This document shows positions 6,709 to 8,657 of a DNA stretch of 8,657 nt, one piece after another; position 1 is the stretch's first letter; each line of letters opens with the position of its first letter. Below the pieces are notes generated by a model that worked only from the letters and a program-made list of their open reading frames with translations, ran no database searches and was not told the DNA's origin. The stretch is from an uncultured bacterium (lineage in GTDB: Bacteria > Bacillota > Clostridia > Christensenellales > Pumilibacteraceae). A program made the translations under genes and the position numbers. Location: contig CATKFJ010000134.1 of assembly GCA_949747725.1 (NCBI GenBank), positions 1 through 8,657 on the forward strand, written 5' to 3'.

Positions 6709-6926
6709 AAATTCGGAATTCGGAAAGCGGAATTGAATAGATTTCTCCGCTTTGTTCGCTAACGCTCACTTCGGTCGAAATGACATGGGAGTGGCGTGAC
6801 GCTGTGTCGAAAGGACAAGGAATAGGACGTGACGCGATGGACAAAGAGGCGTTCAATAAATTTCTAACGTAACGAAATTATTCGGGTGTAACCTACAACG
6901 AACAGCCTAAGTAAATACACGGCACT
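6709..6926. repeat. Gene-free region with REP-like interspersed repeat
   Basis: No open frame here looks coding. ATTCGGA occurs twice in a row near 6711-6724. From about 6733 to 6783 the sequence reads, on the minus strand, as TCATTTCGACCGAAG near one end and GGAGAAATC near the other, with short AGCG/CGCT repeats between. This pattern is reminiscent of interspersed non-coding repeats in many gut Bacillota genomes (from memory). CGTGACGC appears twice in the next 60 bases. The rest, to 6926, is plain. Confidence 0.5.
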
Positions 6927-6950
6927 AAAAGTTTTCTTGCATACTTCTTT
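6927..6950 (+). repeat. Copy 3 of the AAAGYTTTCTTGC repeat (partial)
   Basis: The 24 bases run AAAAGTTTTCTTGC followed by ATACTTCTTT. They match the 5' half of the element seen near 1213-1248, 1311-1349 and 7015-7053. The expected returning arm is lost: GAGAAATAATT follows in place of AAAGAAGTATG, so no terminator forms. Confidence 0.7.
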
Positions 6951-7014
6951 GAGAAATAATTACGGGTGTTGTTAAAAGGATAGGAAAACAAAACAAACGA
7001 TTATGCAATCGAAG

Positions 7015-7053
7015 TAAAGTTTTCTTGCATACTTCTTTTACAAAAGAAGTATG
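7015..7053 (+). repeat. Copy 4 of the AAAGYTTTCTTGC repeat with perfect hairpin
   Basis: TAAAGTTTTCTTGC is followed by an 11-bp perfect hairpin, CATACTTCTTT (7028-7038) with AAAGAAGTATG (7043-7053) and loop TACA. The base-pairing is kept relative to the copy at 1324-1349 although the outer pairs differ. No T run follows, so it is not an obvious terminator in this orientation. It ends 7 bp before the rpsF -35 box. Confidence 0.8.
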
Positions 7054-7060
7054 GAAATGC

Positions 7061-7089
7061 TTGCAAAAACGGAAAGAGGGTGATATAAT
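7061..7089 (+). promoter_or_regulatory. SigA-type promoter of rpsF-ssb-rpsR
   Basis: TTGCAA (7061-7066) and TATAAT (7084-7089) are 17 bp apart, with an extended TG at 7081-7082. The predicted start is near 7096. Confidence 0.85.
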
Positions 7090-7093
7090 ATAT

Positions 7094-7166
7094 ATCGCGG
7101 CTGAAATCTTTAACTGTCGCGATTCCTTACCCGTGCAATACGGGTCATAGACCGCAAGGAGGGTGT
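7094..7166 (+). promoter_or_regulatory. Structured rpsF leader, possible S6:S18 autoregulatory RNA
   Basis: The roughly 70-nt leader contains ATCGCG (7094-7099) complementary to CGCGAT (7118-7123), and a perfect six-pair hairpin ACCCGT (7129-7134) with ACGGGT (7140-7145). An alternative pairing of GCGG (7097-7100) with CCGC (7152-7155) would close the whole leader. Unpaired CCG near 7152-7154 sits just before the ribosome binding site. Known leaders bound by the S6:S18 complex present a bulged CCG copied from the 16S rRNA site; whether this is one is not settled by eye. Confidence 0.35.
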
Positions 7167-7463
7167 ATGAATAATTACGAGATCCTATACATCTTGTCCG
7201 ACAAGCAAGATGCCGACGCGAAAAAAGCGTTGGTGGAACGTTTCAAATCGCTCGACGCGCCGTACGGCGAAGTTACGGCGGAAGAGTGGGGCGGCGGCTC
7301 GCGCAAGCTCGAGTACCCCATTAAGACCAAAATCTCCGGCAAGCATTTGACCGGCTACTATGTGCTGATGAAGTTCTCCGCTCCGCCCGAGATTCCTGCC
7401 GAGCTTGAACGTCAGATGCGCATAAGCGACGACGTTCTTCGCTTTATGATAGAACGCGTGTAA
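7167..7463 (+). CDS. rpsF: Small ribosomal subunit protein bS6
   Basis: The 98-residue product matches bS6 end to end: MNNYEILYIL at the start, the central WGGGSRKLEYPIKTKISG strand region (about 41-58), GYYVLMKFSAPPE (63-75) and the closing RISDDVLRFMIERV. bS6 binds the central domain of 16S rRNA as a pair with bS18 in the 30S platform. Length is normal (95-135 aa). The ATG follows a near-perfect AAGGAGG (7156-7162). It is first in the conserved rpsF-ssb-rpsR operon, and the structured leader suggests translational feedback. Confidence 0.96.
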   Translation: MNNYEILYILSDKQDADAKKALVERFKSLDAPYGEVTAEEWGGGSRKLEYPIKTKISGKHLTGYYVLMKFSAPPEIPAELERQMRISDDVLRFMIERV

Positions 7464-7503
7464 TCATGTTTGGCTTGAAATAAGTAAGGAGATCGAATAA
7501 AGT

Positions 7504-7923
7504 ATGAATAAAATAATTTTGATAGGCAATCTTACTCGCGATCCCGAATCCGGCAGCACTCAAGGCGGAGTGAATTTTACTCGGTTCAATATAGCCGTCA
7601 ACCGTCCGTTTACCAATGCGGCAGGCGAGCGCGTAGCCGATTATTTCGACGTTATATGCTGGCGTCAGCTTGCGGAACGTTGTGCCAAATATCTTTTTAA
7701 GGGTAGCAAGGTCGGTATCAACGGTTCTGTTCAGCGCCGTCAGTACGAGGATCGCGACGGTGTTAAACGTACGTCGTTCGACGTGGTCGCCGACGAAGTG
7801 GAGTTTTTGACACCGAAGAATACGTCAATGGGTCGCGACGGCATGCAGGGCGGATATCAGCCCGAAGAACCGCATCCCATTTCGGACATGCAGCCTGTAG
7901 ATAACGACGACTTACCGTTCTGA
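7504..7923 (+). CDS. ssb: Single-stranded DNA-binding protein
   Basis: The 139-residue protein has the SSB OB-fold over about residues 1-105 (MNKIILIGNLTRDPE, FNIAVNRPF, DVICWRQLAERCAKYLFKGS), a short Gly/Pro/Gln linker and the acidic C-terminal tip DNDDLPF that binds partner proteins in replication and repair. The linker is shorter than in the usual 160-178-residue forms. The start follows AAGGAGAT (7486-7493) with 10 nt spacing. Its place between rpsF and rpsR is the standard arrangement. Confidence 0.96.
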   Translation: MNKIILIGNLTRDPESGSTQGGVNFTRFNIAVNRPFTNAAGERVADYFDVICWRQLAERCAKYLFKGSKVGINGSVQRRQYEDRDGVKRTSFDVVADEVEFLTPKNTSMGRDGMQGGYQPEEPHPISDMQPVDNDDLPF

Positions 7924-7952
7924 TCGCATTAGATTCGTTATTCAATTTTGAC

Positions 7953-8037
7953 GTTCGGCGACGCCGAACATATAATATTCGCGACGTGCGAATATGTAAT
8001 ACGCGCGTAGCGCGTTCATCACGGCGACGCAAGTCGC
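7953..8037 (+). repeat. Four consecutive perfect hairpins between ssb and rpsR
   Basis: In 85 bases there are four non-overlapping perfect inverted repeats: GTTCGGC-GAC-GCCGAAC (7953-7969), ATATTCGC-GACGT-GCGAATAT (7975-7995), ACGCGC-GTA-GCGCGT (8001-8015) and GCGAC-GCAA-GTCGC (8024-8037), the last with a GNRA tetraloop. None is followed by a T run. They lie in the intergenic mRNA 9 nt before the rpsR ribosome binding site. They could be transcript-protecting or translational-control structures, or a cluster of short palindromic repeats. Confidence 0.8.
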
Positions 8038-8061
8038 AAATAAATAAAGGAGTTTTCCATC

Positions 8062-8337
8062 ATGGATAAAAATAAAAACAGAGTAAAAGCAAACGACGGC
8101 GACGACAAAGTACGTCGTGCGCGCCGTCCTGCCAAAAAGCGCGTTTGCGAGTATTGCCAAGGCCATATCGAAAGCGTGGACTATAAAGACGTAGAGCGTC
8201 TTAAAAAGTATATCGCCGAGAACGGCAAGATCTTGCCGCGCCGTGCGACAGGACTTTGCGCCGAACATCAACGCGACGTAACTACAGCTATCAAGCGCGC
8301 AAGGGTAATGGCGTTGCTCCCGTTTAAGGGCGAATAG
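8062..8337 (+). CDS. rpsR: Small ribosomal subunit protein bS18, zinc-ribbon form
   Basis: The 91-residue product carries the bS18 core: [27 protein letters not shown] (38-64) and [15 protein letters not shown] near the end. Four potential zinc ligands are kept, C29-x2-C32 and C66-x2-H69, making this the zinc-binding (C+) variant; many bacteria have lost these. The N-terminal 28 residues are rich in Lys/Arg/Asp and slightly long. bS18 pairs with bS6 on the 30S platform. The ATG follows AAAGGAG (8046-8052) at 9 nt. Confidence 0.95.
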   Translation: MDKNKNRVKANDGDDKVRRARRPAKKRVCEYCQGHIESVDYKDVERLKKYIAENGKILPRRATGLCAEHQRDVTTAIKRARVMALLPFKGE

Positions 8338-8354
8338 TTCTCGACCGCGTATTT

Positions 8355-8369
8355 CGTCGTTATGCGACG
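8355..8369 (+). repeat. Small hairpin in the rpsR 3' region
   Basis: CGTCG and CGACG flank a TTATG loop. It is the same style as the hairpins before rpsR and has no T run, so it is not a terminator. Confidence 0.4.
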
Positions 8370-8430
8370 TTATAAGGCTACAGTGAATGCTTTAAGCCAA
8401 TATATTAGGCTCGAGGTTATAAACAAATTT

Positions 8431-8456
8431 AAACGGGCATATTATTGCCCGTTTTT
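8431..8456 (+). terminator. Rho-independent terminator of the rpsF-ssb-rpsR operon
   Basis: AAACGGGCA (8431-8439) pairs with TGCCCGTTT (8446-8454) around a six-base loop, and a T5 run closes it (8452-8456). Confidence 0.9.
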
Positions 8457-8487
8457 CAATTAAATATCATTGTTATAGGAAAGCTAA

Positions 8488-8657
<170 letters not shown>

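Noticed and set aside
7028..7053. Perfect hairpin as a terminator in front of rpsF
   Set aside because: The stem is strong but is followed by GAAATGC with no T run, and it is better explained as a copy of the interspersed element.
7953..8037. CRISPR array or attachment site
   Set aside because: The four palindromes differ in sequence, so there is no repeat-spacer pattern, and no integrase or cas gene is nearby.

Overview
The window looks like chromosomal DNA from a low-to-moderate GC member of the Bacillota, probably an uncultured Clostridia-like lineage (inference). The reasons are the rpsF-ssb-rpsR order, strong AGGAGG-type ribosome binding sites, SigA-type promoters with 17-18 bp spacers (several with an extended TGn -10), rho-independent terminators, and a NiaR (YrxA) regulator. 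No phage, plasmid, transposase, tRNA, rRNA or CRISPR feature is visible.

Layout. (1) 1-1349 is an NAD-salvage locus. A niaR-type niacin-responsive repressor (minus strand, 3' end cut by the window edge) is divergent from a pncA-like nicotinamidase-family hydrolase. The hydrolase promoter carries a perfect 30-bp palindrome starting at the last base of its -10 box. Its 3' end lies in a roughly 100-bp tandem duplication that ends in a good terminator. (2) 1356-4704 is a compact three-gene operon: a multi-pass DUF1624/HGSNAT-like acyltransferase, an AMP-forming acyl-CoA synthetase, and a PhnP-like metallo-beta-lactamase-fold hydrolase. Intergenic gaps are 8 and 3 nt, and one strong promoter places its predicted transcription start almost on the first ATG. 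The operon could activate an acyl group, transfer it across or at the membrane, and process a product, but the substrate is unknown. (3) 4833-6708 is a single-gene unit. It encodes an unrecognised membrane protein with a histone-H1-like Lys/Ala/Pro tail, an acidic Pro/Glu stretch, about eight membrane helices and a C-terminal zinc ribbon, and it ends at a strong terminator. (4) 6709-7060 is gene-free and repeat-rich. (5) 7061-8456 is the conserved rpsF-ssb-rpsR operon with a structured leader, a run of four perfect small hairpins between ssb and rpsR, and a terminator. (6) 8488 to the end is the start of an ABC-F ATPase.

The best candidates for something undescribed are the acyltransferase/ligase/hydrolase operon, the tail-membrane-zinc ribbon protein, the hairpin cluster in front of rpsR, and a repeat family containing AAAGYTTTCTTGC that appears four times at two loci. 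The housekeeping genes are ordinary. All family assignments were made by reading the sequence; no database search was run.
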